DNA from: an uncultured Eubacteriales bacterium
Lineage (GTDB): Bacteria; Bacillota; Clostridia; Oscillospirales; Oscillospiraceae
NCBI GenBank assembly: GCA_949293985.1
Contig: CASFFN010000010.1
Location: forward strand, 1-37,431
Reading direction: 5' to 3'
Length of the DNA: 37,431 nt
Below are positions 9,274 through 16,954 of the stretch, one piece after another. A program made the translations under genes and the position numbers. Within the stretch, counting starts at the first letter, position 1, and every line of letters starts with the position of its first letter. A model generated the notes under the pieces. The model was not told the origin of the DNA. It saw only the letters and a program-made list of their open reading frames with translations, and did not search any database.

Positions 9274-9864
9274 ATGAAAAATCGGAATTTGATGTGCTTT
9301 GCTCTGGTATGCCTGTTGATGATTTCGCTGCCTATTGTAGCTTTTGCGGAAGAAAATATCGATATCATTGAAGTAAATCCGGATACATTGGTTCGATTCG
9401 AAGAGGTGATTGGCACACCCGATATGCAGACCGGAGAGCTGAATGACAAGCTCTTAGTTGCACCCCTTGCAGTCGGTGATATTCTGTTCTCAATGACCGC
9501 TGAGAGAGTTACACAGTTACTGACAACTTACAACTCTCCTGGAAAATATTTTACTGGGGGAGAACTTGATTGGGATGAGGGTGTAAGGATTGCTGGCACG
9601 GTTACTTCTTCACTGGGTACTGCTCCGCACCACAAGGTAAAAGTTGGTGTCTGTTATTATGATGCAGCTACGGACACCTTCGTGTCTGTAGATGGGCCGA
9701 ATTATTTTCAATCCGGAAAATTTTCCAGTATAGTAATAGAAAAGTTTCCAGATGGACAACTCAGCCGCCCAAATTTCTATAATCAGGAGAAATATTATGG
9801 CCATATTACCAACTGGATGCAGGGTGGTTATGTATACGGCACTTTGACTTTCTCTATCGCATAG
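9274..9864 (+). CDS. Secreted protein of unknown function
   Basis: 196 aa from ATG 9274, preceded by AGAAGGAGG at 9255-9263 and beginning with a signal peptide (MKNRNLMCFALVCLLMISLPIVAFA-EENID). The mature protein has a beta-rich C-terminal half with G/Y/F-rich motifs (KVKVGVCYYDAATDTFVSVDG, WMQGGYVYGTLTF). No family is recognised. The same frame is open back to a GTG at 9208 that has its own AAAGGAG site, but that start would put 22 residues ahead of the signal peptide, so 9274 is preferred. A perfect inverted repeat follows the stop. Confidence 0.83.
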   Translation: MKNRNLMCFALVCLLMISLPIVAFAEENIDIIEVNPDTLVRFEEVIGTPDMQTGELNDKLLVAPLAVGDILFSMTAERVTQLLTTYNSPGKYFTGGELDWDEGVRIAGTVTSSLGTAPHHKVKVGVCYYDAATDTFVSVDGPNYFQSGKFSSIVIEKFPDGQLSRPNFYNQEKYYGHITNWMQGGYVYGTLTFSIA

Positions 9865-9953
9865 AATCCGAAGATTACTCACATACTGTTGAATTGCAAA
9901 AAACAAACATAAAATTTATAAACAGGTTTTAACTATCTTATCAAAAGCGCCTA

Positions 9954-9981
9954 GTGGGGTGCTGTTTACTCAGCACCCCAC
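9954..9981 (+). terminator. Perfect inverted repeat, likely intrinsic terminator
   Basis: An 11-bp perfect GC-rich stem (GTGGGGTGCTG at 9954-9964 with its complement at 9971-9981) and a 6-base loop are followed by ACTTTT. It ends the transcript of the secreted protein and lies only 28 bp upstream of the next start, so partial read-through is possible. Confidence 0.65.
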
Positions 9982-10009
9982 ACTTTTAACTTACACGGGA
10001 GTAAATGAT

Positions 10010-10459
10010 ATGAAAAATAAAACCATTCGAACAACCTTGATGATTACTTTAGGTATTGTTGTAATTGCCGCCATTGGTATTTATCTTTTCCTTTATCAGT
10101 GCCATAAAACACTTCCCCATGCAGCAGAAGAAGTGTTTATAAAATATATGGAGGCTTTTAAAAATGGCACCAAGGAGGCTTCGCAATATGCTTATTTTCG
10201 AAATGACGAGCTTCAACATATTTATGAGGACTCAGGAACAGTATTGATAGATTACCGCATCGAAAATATTATGAGAATTAACGAAAACCTGTTTGCAATT
10301 ACAGTACTTGTCAAAACAAATAGGACATCTAAATCCTATATGCGTGTATATAATTTTCTTGGCAGAATAGATGGAGCGTGGCAATTTATAAACGGTGTAG
10401 GCAACGTCCCGGACGAAATATGTACCAACTTAAACAAGGAAAACTATTCTTACAACTAG
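10010..10459 (+). CDS. Small membrane-anchored protein with NTF2-like extracytoplasmic domain
   Basis: 149 aa from ATG 10010 (upstream ACGGGAG). An N-terminal hydrophobic anchor spans about residues 8-28 (LMITLGIVVIAAIGIYLFLY). The roughly 115-residue outside domain starts HAAEEVFIKYMEAFKNGTKEASQY and goes on RIENIMRINENLFAITVLVK and VYNFLGRIDGAWQFING. Helix, Y/F and W placement is like that of the NTF2/DUF4878-type folds seen in small Firmicutes lipoproteins. That fold is inferred from the pattern; no function is known. A Cys at residue 31 (YQCHK) is not in a good lipobox. Confidence 0.78.
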   Translation: MKNKTIRTTLMITLGIVVIAAIGIYLFLYQCHKTLPHAAEEVFIKYMEAFKNGTKEASQYAYFRNDELQHIYEDSGTVLIDYRIENIMRINENLFAITVLVKTNRTSKSYMRVYNFLGRIDGAWQFINGVGNVPDEICTNLNKENYSYN

Positions 10460-10565
10460 AGATTGGATAACACATACTTTGTAAAGATTTTTCTTTGCAA
10501 ATTAAGCATTTTTTCTTTCTGCAGCGTTTAATAAGTGCAAGGGATTTTTCTGATGAGGTGAGGGA

Positions 10566-11123
10566 GTGGATATCGGTACTGTACTTTATCTCCGCTATCT
10601 TGAGGGAGACAATGCTTCCTTGGAGGAACTGATTGGCCTCTACAAAGATGGCCTGATTCTATATCTGGACAGCTTTCTCCATGATATACACACGGCAGAG
10701 GATCTGACGGAGGAAACCTTCATAAAGATTGCCATTCGCAGGCCCAGATATGTTCCCCGGGGACAGTTTCGGGCGTGGCTTTATAAGATTGCCCGGAATC
10801 TGGCAATCAGTCACCTACGGAAAGTATCCCGAGGGAAAGCCCTCCCTTTGGAGGCAGTGGGGGAGCTTCCCGATGACGCCCTCAGCCTGGAACAAAGCTA
10901 TCTTTTGCAGGAGAAGCGAATCGCTGTCCGCCGGGCTCTGCGGAAAATCAACCCGGATTATGCCCAGGTTTTGTATCTTACTTACTTTGCCGGGTTTGAC
11001 AACAGCCAGGTAGCTGCCATTATGAAAAAGAGGAAACGGCAGATAGAAAATATGCTGTATCAGGCAAAGAAAGCCATGAAAGCGGTGCTTAGCAAGGAGG
11101 AATGTTTTTATGAAGAGCGCTGA
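10566..11123 (+). CDS. ECF-type RNA polymerase sigma factor (second)
   Basis: 185 aa from GTG 10566 (upstream GAGGTGAGG). Region 2 appears as LHDIHTAEDLTEETFIKIAIR and FRAWLYKIARNLAISHLRK, an almost textbook ECF signature. Region 4 is KINPDYAQVLYLTYFAGFDNSQVAAIMKKRKRQIENMLYQAKKAM. It overlaps the following gene by 14 bp, consistent with coupled synthesis of sigma and anti-sigma. Its base composition is visibly more GC-rich than the 7315 sigma gene, and the protein differs throughout, so the two modules are not a recent duplication. Confidence 0.92.
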   Translation: MDIGTVLYLRYLEGDNASLEELIGLYKDGLILYLDSFLHDIHTAEDLTEETFIKIAIRRPRYVPRGQFRAWLYKIARNLAISHLRKVSRGKALPLEAVGELPDDALSLEQSYLLQEKRIAVRRALRKINPDYAQVLYLTYFAGFDNSQVAAIMKKRKRQIENMLYQAKKAMKAVLSKEECFYEER

Positions 11124-12156
11124 GGAGATGGCCAGAGATGTTTTCCGGAAGCGGGATGCACAGGAAGCCAGGCGCGGAAAAAGACTCCGCCGCCTGGGAA
11201 CAACCCTCACCGCCGTGGGCGTTGTTTTCTGCCTGATGGTGACGGCGGGATTTGGCTATGCCTTTGCAGCCAGTCTTGGAATCATCCAGGACTTTCTTGG
11301 GATATTGGGGAGCCAAACCCAACTGACCCCGTCCCAGCAGGCGTATGTGGAAGAACACCTGGCGGAAGTCGGGGAAAGCGTCACCCAAAACGGTTTCACC
11401 CTCACCCTGAAAGGTGCCCTGACAGACGGCACCGCCGCTTATATGCTGGTGGATATTGTGGGGCCGGAAGATGCAGACATGGAGGGGGTGGCTTTGGGCT
11501 CTGTAATGGATTTTGATAAGCTGAATTTGGCAGACCCCAAAAGTACACCTATCCGTTCCTCCAAGGCTACCTTTATCCCTATCTCCGATGGCGATGGATT
11601 GCAAAACACCCTTTCCTTGGTGATTCAATACAATGTTATTCAGTCTCCGGGCGGGAAATTTACCCTTGCAGACGGAAGAGACCGAATCTTGTACCTGGAA
11701 AATCTGGTATATAACGAAAAGGAATATCCTTATTCGGAGCGCACTATGGCAGAAGGGGTGTGGGCGTTCGAATTTTCTTTTGCCAAGGTAGACGACCGGG
11801 AGCGGGAGTTGCTCACGTCCCCCATTTCCGGATCTTATACCCAGATTTCCGGAAAACAGGTAAATGCTACGATTTTCTCTGTCAGGATGAAGGGATTAAG
11901 TGCAACGCTTTATTACAACCTAGAGGATGGACGGGTTCAGGAAGCGGGGGATTTCGGTATCCTGCAATTCGTCCTGAAAGACGGCTCCGTTATAGAGGCT
12001 TATCCCGAAAAAGCCGGGCAAACATCCAGAATGGAAAATGGCAATCCAGTTCCCGGTTCCGGGTGTCTTTTCTGCACTTATGTATTTGAGGCGCCCATTC
12101 CCTATGAGGATGTGTCCCAGGTGCTAGCAGGCAATATGGTTGTAGATGTAATTTGA
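11110..12156 (+). CDS. DUF4179-like membrane anti-sigma protein
   Basis: 348 aa from ATG 11110, with AAGGAGG just upstream inside the sigma gene. A basic cytoplasmic N-terminus of about 30 residues (KSAEEMARDVFRKRD, RRGKRLRRL) precedes a TM helix near residues 30-54 (TTLTAVGVVFCLMVTAGFGYAFAAS). The large outside domain has the start typical of DUF4179 proteins (IQDFLGILGSQ, then QAYVEEHLAEVGESVTQNGFTLTLKGALTDGTAAYMLVDI). DUF4179 proteins are encoded next to ECF sigma factors in Firmicutes and are taken as their membrane regulators. The cytoplasmic part is short, so sigma binding rests on gene context. Confidence 0.85.
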   Translation: MKSAEEMARDVFRKRDAQEARRGKRLRRLGTTLTAVGVVFCLMVTAGFGYAFAASLGIIQDFLGILGSQTQLTPSQQAYVEEHLAEVGESVTQNGFTLTLKGALTDGTAAYMLVDIVGPEDADMEGVALGSVMDFDKLNLADPKSTPIRSSKATFIPISDGDGLQNTLSLVIQYNVIQSPGGKFTLADGRDRILYLENLVYNEKEYPYSERTMAEGVWAFEFSFAKVDDRERELLTSPISGSYTQISGKQVNATIFSVRMKGLSATLYYNLEDGRVQEAGDFGILQFVLKDGSVIEAYPEKAGQTSRMENGNPVPGSGCLFCTYVFEAPIPYEDVSQVLAGNMVVDVI

Positions 12157-12367
12157 ATGAAGAAACGCTTACTTTTTCGAGGCCAGGATCCTAATATTCC
12201 CACATGATAATCCTGTGCAGTGAACAGTCAGAAATTCTTTTCTGAAAGACTAACTATTAAAAATCATGCCCCCAAATGAGAAATTTGCAGATTGTTGTGC
12301 CCATCTAAAAAAGGCATGGCAAGCAGAGCGTCGCTGGCGGCGATCTGAGAAAAGATTGCTGCGGTTG

Positions 12368-13138
12368 TTATGCAGCTTGTCTATATGGCTGTTGGGACTT
12401 CTTCATGGCATAGATCAGGCGCACAAGCTTCTTGGCAGCATGAGATATGGCAACATTGTAATGTTTCCCCTCGGCACGTTTCTTGGCAAGGTAGGCAGCA
12501 AATACAGGGTCCCAATTGCAGACAAATCTGGTTGCATTAAAGATGGCATATCTCAAATATCGGGAGCCGCACATCTCCATGTGGGAATGACTGCTGGTAA
12601 GCTGTCCTGACTGGTAGGTAGAAGGTGACATGCTGGCATAAGCCAGAATCTTGTCGGCAGAATCGAAGTTGGAGAAATCACCAACCTCAGCCAGAATCAT
12701 GACTCCCATTCGGGTGCTGATGCCAGGGATGGAAGTAATAGGAGAGTGAATTTCACCCATTATGGAATTGATTTCAGTTTCGATTTCCTCAATCTCTGCA
12801 TCCAACTCCCGGATGAGCCGAATGGTATGCTTCAACTCCAGGGACTTAGCGGGCATTCTGGAGCCAATAGAGTTTTTGGCAGCATCCTGAATCTCAACTG
12901 CTTTCTCCCGGCCATAGCGGCCCCTAAAAGCATCTGACAGCACGGACTCCAAATGAGTCAAGTGTGCCTCGGAAATTTGATGTGCTCCGGGAAACTCGCT
13001 GAGAAGTGCATAAACAGAAGACATGTGAAGTGTTGGCACCAACTTTTCCAGTTCTGGAAACAAAATACAGACCAGCCGGGCAACGGAACATCTCAGCTTT
13101 CCCCGCTCACGAACTTTGTCAAATCCGTATATTGTTAT
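12368..13138 (-). pseudogene. Truncated IS110-family transposase (C-terminal part only)
   Basis: The minus frame is open from 13138 to a stop at 12368. It matches the C-terminal half of IS110 transposases: ERGKLRCSVARLV, FPELEKLVPTLH, the transposase_20 block SITSIPGISTRMGVMILAEVGD-like region (ITSIPGIS, ILAEVGDF), then KILAYASMSPSTYQSGQ and the tail CGSRYLRYAIFNATRFV. Full proteins are about 400 aa with an N-terminal DEDD RuvC-like catalytic domain; that domain is absent here, and an in-frame TAA lies just upstream at 13139-13141. A TTG at 13063 could nominally start a 231-aa ORF but would have no catalytic domain. The element therefore looks dead and 5'-deleted. Intact element ends were not found. 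Confidence 0.85.
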
Positions 13139-13272
13139 TTACTTCATTTCTAACGGAGCTGTTGCCACCGGCAGCGGAACAGTATTTCACAGAGCATAAT
13201 ACAAAGTTATGGGACAAAGAGGGAACCTCCTTGGTATCGATAATCTGCTATATAGCTGGGAAGTGAGTTGCT

Positions 13273-14685
13273 ATGTATGATTTTCTCAAGTATATTTTGC
13301 AGGTATCAAAAAACAGTATTGGTGTGGTTGCTTTAGCCGTTATAATCGGGCTGGCCGGACTAATAACGGGATGCTCCGTTTTTCACAAGAAGCATAATGG
13401 AAGAGGGCATTTCCCCTGGGAGAAAGGCTTTTTATGGCTTGTCTTTGCTGGGTATATCGCTGTAATTGTTTCTGTGACACTGCTCCGACAGGGGGGAGGA
13501 TATAAATCCTGGAATTTGCATTTGTTCCGTGCATGGCGAGAGGCTTGGAATAACTACTCTGTGAAAAGCTGGAGCAATGTACTGCTGAACATCGCCCTGT
13601 TTCTGCCCCTGGGGGCTTTGCTTCCTCTGTTGGGCAAACCCTTTCGCAAATGGTATAGGACGATACCTGCGGGATTTGCTGTATCCTTATCAATTGAACT
13701 GCTACAACTGGCAATGGGCGCCGGTATATGGGATGTGGATGACCTGTTTACCAATACTCTGGGCACGGCAATAGGTTTTTTGTTTATCATGGCTGTCTTG
13801 GCCTTGTTCCGGAAAAAAGGATACAGGCTAAAACCGTGTCTGGCATACAGCGGATTTCTCTTGGCAATTCTTGTATGCATTGGAAGTATATTTCTTTCCT
13901 ACCATTTGCAGGAGTATGGCAATCTGCCGACGGCACCGGCCTACAGAATTAACATGGGGGATACCAGATGGGAACTGCGCTGTCAACTGCCGGTTGCTAA
14001 TAAAATTCTGCCGGTTTATCGCACACAAAATCGCACATTAAAGGATTGCGATGCCTTTGCGCGAGATATCGCCAAGCTAGAAAATGCAACCGTGGATTCC
14101 ACAAGCTATTACCAGGATTTTGCTTACTATATGCTTTATTCCGGAGAAGCCCAGACCGGGGTGCTGCAGGTTTCCTACTATGATGAAAGCTATGAATATT
14201 TTGCAATGGGCAACGGATTTTATGAAGATTTCGTTGCAGTTGACCGGGAAACCATGGAAGCAACTCTTGGAAGATACCCGGTGTCCATCCCGGCCTGTGC
14301 AGCGTTTTTCGTGGATGAGGACAAATGGCACATTTTCTCTGTGGACATGTATCTGGAAGGGGACAGGATGTATGACGGCACACTGCGATGCCGGTTTTCA
14401 TCGGATGGAACCCTTACCGAAATAGAGAATAACCTCTTGTCCTACCACTACTACGATACCGCATCCGTTATTTCGCCCACAGAAGCCTACCAAGCCCTCT
14501 GTGCAGGTTCATTCAATGATGATGGGTACTTTGAACGTATACGCCCGGGAAAGCTCGTGGTATTGTCCTGTGAGCTGGCATATGAAATCGACACCAAGGG
14601 ATTTTACCAACCGGTATATCTATTCGCGGTGGAAGCAGAAGGTGGTAGCTACAAAAATACTGTTATGATTCCAGCAATGCAATAG
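13273..14685 (+). CDS. VanZ-like membrane protein with C-terminal extracytoplasmic extension
   Basis: 470 aa. The first 215 residues hold several TM helices and the VanZ signature: NVLLNIALFLPLGALLPLL (about residues 102-120), then a helix with SLSIELLQLAMG, then the acidic DVDDLFTNTLGTAIGF. VanZ of the VanA cluster gives low-level teicoplanin resistance by an unclear route, and most chromosomal homologues are uncharacterised. After the last TM helix (YSGFLLAILVCIGSIFLSYH) about 250 residues follow that do not belong to VanZ (contains VLQVSYYDESYEYF, ISPTEAYQALCAGSF, YLFAVEAEG). This tail is probably outside the cell. No transcriptional partner is obvious; the upstream neighbour is an IS remnant on the other strand. 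Confidence 0.85.
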   Translation: MYDFLKYILQVSKNSIGVVALAVIIGLAGLITGCSVFHKKHNGRGHFPWEKGFLWLVFAGYIAVIVSVTLLRQGGGYKSWNLHLFRAWREAWNNYSVKSWSNVLLNIALFLPLGALLPLLGKPFRKWYRTIPAGFAVSLSIELLQLAMGAGIWDVDDLFTNTLGTAIGFLFIMAVLALFRKKGYRLKPCLAYSGFLLAILVCIGSIFLSYHLQEYGNLPTAPAYRINMGDTRWELRCQLPVANKILPVYRTQNRTLKDCDAFARDIAKLENATVDSTSYYQDFAYYMLYSGEAQTGVLQVSYYDESYEYFAMGNGFYEDFVAVDRETMEATLGRYPVSIPACAAFFVDEDKWHIFSVDMYLEGDRMYDGTLRCRFSSDGTLTEIENNLLSYHYYDTASVISPTEAYQALCAGSFNDDGYFERIRPGKLVVLSCELAYEIDTKGFYQPVYLFAVEAEGGSYKNTVMIPAMQ

Positions 14686-14902
14686 CTATCGAAAACTTAG
14701 CCGATGTTTGGCTCTTGTTTCGCAAGTAGGATTCATAAATTTGGAACGGATTTTAGAATTTTATTGATTATGTACATGGCGAATGCAATCTGCTTTTTCT
14801 TGATGCTAGAAGAAAAGCAGAATATCTTGCAACTTCACCCAACTGATGGATCCAAAGATCTTTGGTTAATTTGTAGAAAATTATTCTTGGAATTTTAGTA
14901 AT

Positions 14903-14938
14903 GCACCCCAATACCGGATGGGCCGGTATTGGGGGTGC
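14903..14938. terminator. Bidirectional terminator-like hairpin between convergent genes
   Basis: GCACCCCAATACCGG (14903-14917) pairs with 14923-14938 apart from one bulged base; the loop is 5 bases. It lies between the plus-strand VanZ-like gene and the minus-strand GH65 gene, 25 bp past the GH65 stop. No strong T-tract follows on either strand. The remaining 14686-14902 stretch holds no credible gene. Confidence 0.55.
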
Positions 14939-14962
14939 TTCACTTCTACCTTGGATTGGGTT

Positions 14963-16954
14963 TCAGAGGAACATTGCTGCCTGCCAAGCCTCGCCCATGC
15001 AGGCCAGGTGGAGACCTTCATGACCGGTGTTGCCCATTACATCCCGCAGGTCCAAAAGCAGGGCTTTCTCCAGGTAGGCAAGCCCCTGCTCCTGAAAGCC
15101 GTTTTCCAGGGCAAAGAGGGCGTGGCTGGCAAAGCTGAGGGTGGAGTCGTGGAGACAGATAGGCTCAAAATCCTCCCAGGCTTCCTTTTTCTGCTGCTCT
15201 GTAAACAGGTGGGGCAGACGGGTCATCAGCAGCAGAACATCCGCCTGCTTGATGACTTTGTAACGCTGGAGCCGGTCAAAGCACACATGATGGTAGCTTG
15301 CCCCTGCATCCGGTTTCAGCTGCTCTATGGAAACAGGCTCCAACAGGTGGAGCGTCTCGTCCTGACGCAGCCGTCCTGTGGCGGGATCCCGGGGCCATTT
15401 GATTGCCTGGCGAAGGGTGTTCATCTGTTCAACCTCTTGGGGGGTAATGCCCAGGGCGTGATACCGTTCCGGGCGCTTTTCCTGAAGGTCCGCTGCTGCC
15501 CGAATGGCCAAATCCAGATTGTGCTGCACCATTACATTGGTGAAAAGATTGTTGTTGGTGATGCCGCAATACTCGTCCGGGCCTTTGCAGAAGAGCAAAT
15601 CCGCTTCCCCGGTTTCCGGGCGGAAGGTATAGCGGCTGACCCAGAAGCGGGCAGTTTCCACATACACCTCTGCGGCCTTGTCCAGGTAAAAAGCTTCATC
15701 TCCGGATTTTTTGCAGTAGGCATCCAGGGCATAGGTAACGTCGGCGGTGATATGCAGCTCGCTGCACCCGATGTCCCAGGTTTCGCATTGCTCGCTGCCG
15801 TCCAGTGCGGCCATCCAGGGGTAGCGGGCACCGGCGGTATTCATCTCCCGGGAATGCTTTTTTGCTGCCGGTAGGGAACGGACACGATAATCGCAGAGAT
15901 TTTTCGCCCCTTCCAGGTCGTTTTCCAGGAAGAAGGGCAGCATAAAAATATCCGTATCCCAGAAATAGCAGCCCTTGTATCTGCCGTGGCTCAGTCCTCT
16001 GGCACCGATGCTGACGGTGGGGTCTTTGGTGCTGCAGCTGCCCATGAGGTTGAACATGGAAAAGCGCAGACCGGTGAGAAGGTCACCTTTCAGGGCAGGG
16101 GGGCAAAAATCACATTTTGCCCAGGTGTCCGCCCAGGCGCCCTTGTGTTCTTCCAGCAGCCGGCTGTAATCCCAGGCCTGGGGAAGCCCGGAAATCCGTG
16201 GGTCTACATCTCTGGAAGTCAGAATACACGCTCCCTTGTCCAGAATATATTTTTTTTCTTTTTGGGCGGATGCCTGCCAGCAGACACCGGTGTTGCAGTG
16301 ATGGCAATAGGCAAAATCGGAACTTTGAATTTGCACTTCCTCCGTGACGGTAAGGTTGGTGCCCAAAATGGAAAAGGTACAGCTGACCCCGTTGGGAGAA
16401 GGGGAGGTGCTGACCAGCCGGGAAAGCTGGATGGTTTCTGTGTTGGCCTTGGTCTGGTCGTCGGGAATGGGGCTGTTGCAGCTGTCCGTCAGAATGCCGC
16501 TTTCTACTGAGATTGCCATGTCTGCCCGGGGCGCAAGTACCAGCCGCTGCAGGATGAGTGCAGGATGCTCTCTGGGTAAAAACCGCTGATATTCCACATC
16601 CAGACGCTTTTCTCCGGCGGCAAGGGTATACCTGATGGTGAGGGTGGCCTCTCGCATATTGAGAACACGCTCCAGATCTGATGACAGCTCCGCCTGGGTG
16701 CCGTCTATGAAGATACGGTCCCAGACAGGGGTGGGCAGATTCACAAAATCGGTAATGCCCGGCTTGATCTCCCCGAAAATCCCTGCCAGGTACACACCTT
16801 TCTGGATTGGACGATGGTGGGGTTCGGCAGAGGGGTAGCCCCGGACACCCATACGCCCGTTGCCCAGGAAGAAAATGCTCTCGCAGAAATCGTCCTCCCA
16901 GCCTGGACCTTTTTGGGAGATTACCCAGGGGTCAAGCTGCAAATCATTTCTCAT
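14963..16954 (-). CDS. GH65 family glycoside phosphorylase-like protein
   Basis: 663 aa. The N-terminal beta-sandwich starts SIFFLGNGRMGVRGYPS, as in maltose/kojibiose phosphorylases. The catalytic (alpha/alpha)6 barrel contains GCYFWDTDIFMLPFF and the active-site segment KGPDEYCGITNNNLFTN, whose Glu (E461) matches the general acid of GH65. GH65 phosphorylases invert and release beta-glucose-1-phosphate from alpha-glucosides (maltose, kojibiose, nigerose, trehalose and others); some members are hydrolases. The beta-phosphoglucomutase encoded in the opposite arm supports phosphorolysis. The protein stops right after EAWQAAMFL, where family members normally continue into a C-terminal beta-sheet domain; typical length is 750 aa or more. 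AAGGAGG precedes the ATG, which overlaps the previous stop by 11 bp. No signal peptide: cytoplasmic. Substrate unknown. Confidence 0.9.
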   Translation of the reverse strand: MRNDLQLDPWVISQKGPGWEDDFCESIFFLGNGRMGVRGYPSAEPHHRPIQKGVYLAGIFGEIKPGITDFVNLPTPVWDRIFIDGTQAELSSDLERVLNMREATLTIRYTLAAGEKRLDVEYQRFLPREHPALILQRLVLAPRADMAISVESGILTDSCNSPIPDDQTKANTETIQLSRLVSTSPSPNGVSCTFSILGTNLTVTEEVQIQSSDFAYCHHCNTGVCWQASAQKEKKYILDKGACILTSRDVDPRISGLPQAWDYSRLLEEHKGAWADTWAKCDFCPPALKGDLLTGLRFSMFNLMGSCSTKDPTVSIGARGLSHGRYKGCYFWDTDIFMLPFFLENDLEGAKNLCDYRVRSLPAAKKHSREMNTAGARYPWMAALDGSEQCETWDIGCSELHITADVTYALDAYCKKSGDEAFYLDKAAEVYVETARFWVSRYTFRPETGEADLLFCKGPDEYCGITNNNLFTNVMVQHNLDLAIRAAADLQEKRPERYHALGITPQEVEQMNTLRQAIKWPRDPATGRLRQDETLHLLEPVSIEQLKPDAGASYHHVCFDRLQRYKVIKQADVLLLMTRLPHLFTEQQKKEAWEDFEPICLHDSTLSFASHALFALENGFQEQGLAYLEKALLLDLRDVMGNTGHEGLHLACMGEAWQAAMFL

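Noticed and set aside
12266..12610. 114-codon plus-strand frame
   Set aside because: Overlaps the IS110 transposase remnant in antisense; no start signal or family match.
14704..14898. 64-codon plus-strand frame with a hydrophobic stretch
   Set aside because: No ribosome binding site, composition unlike a protein, and lies in the gap between convergent genes.
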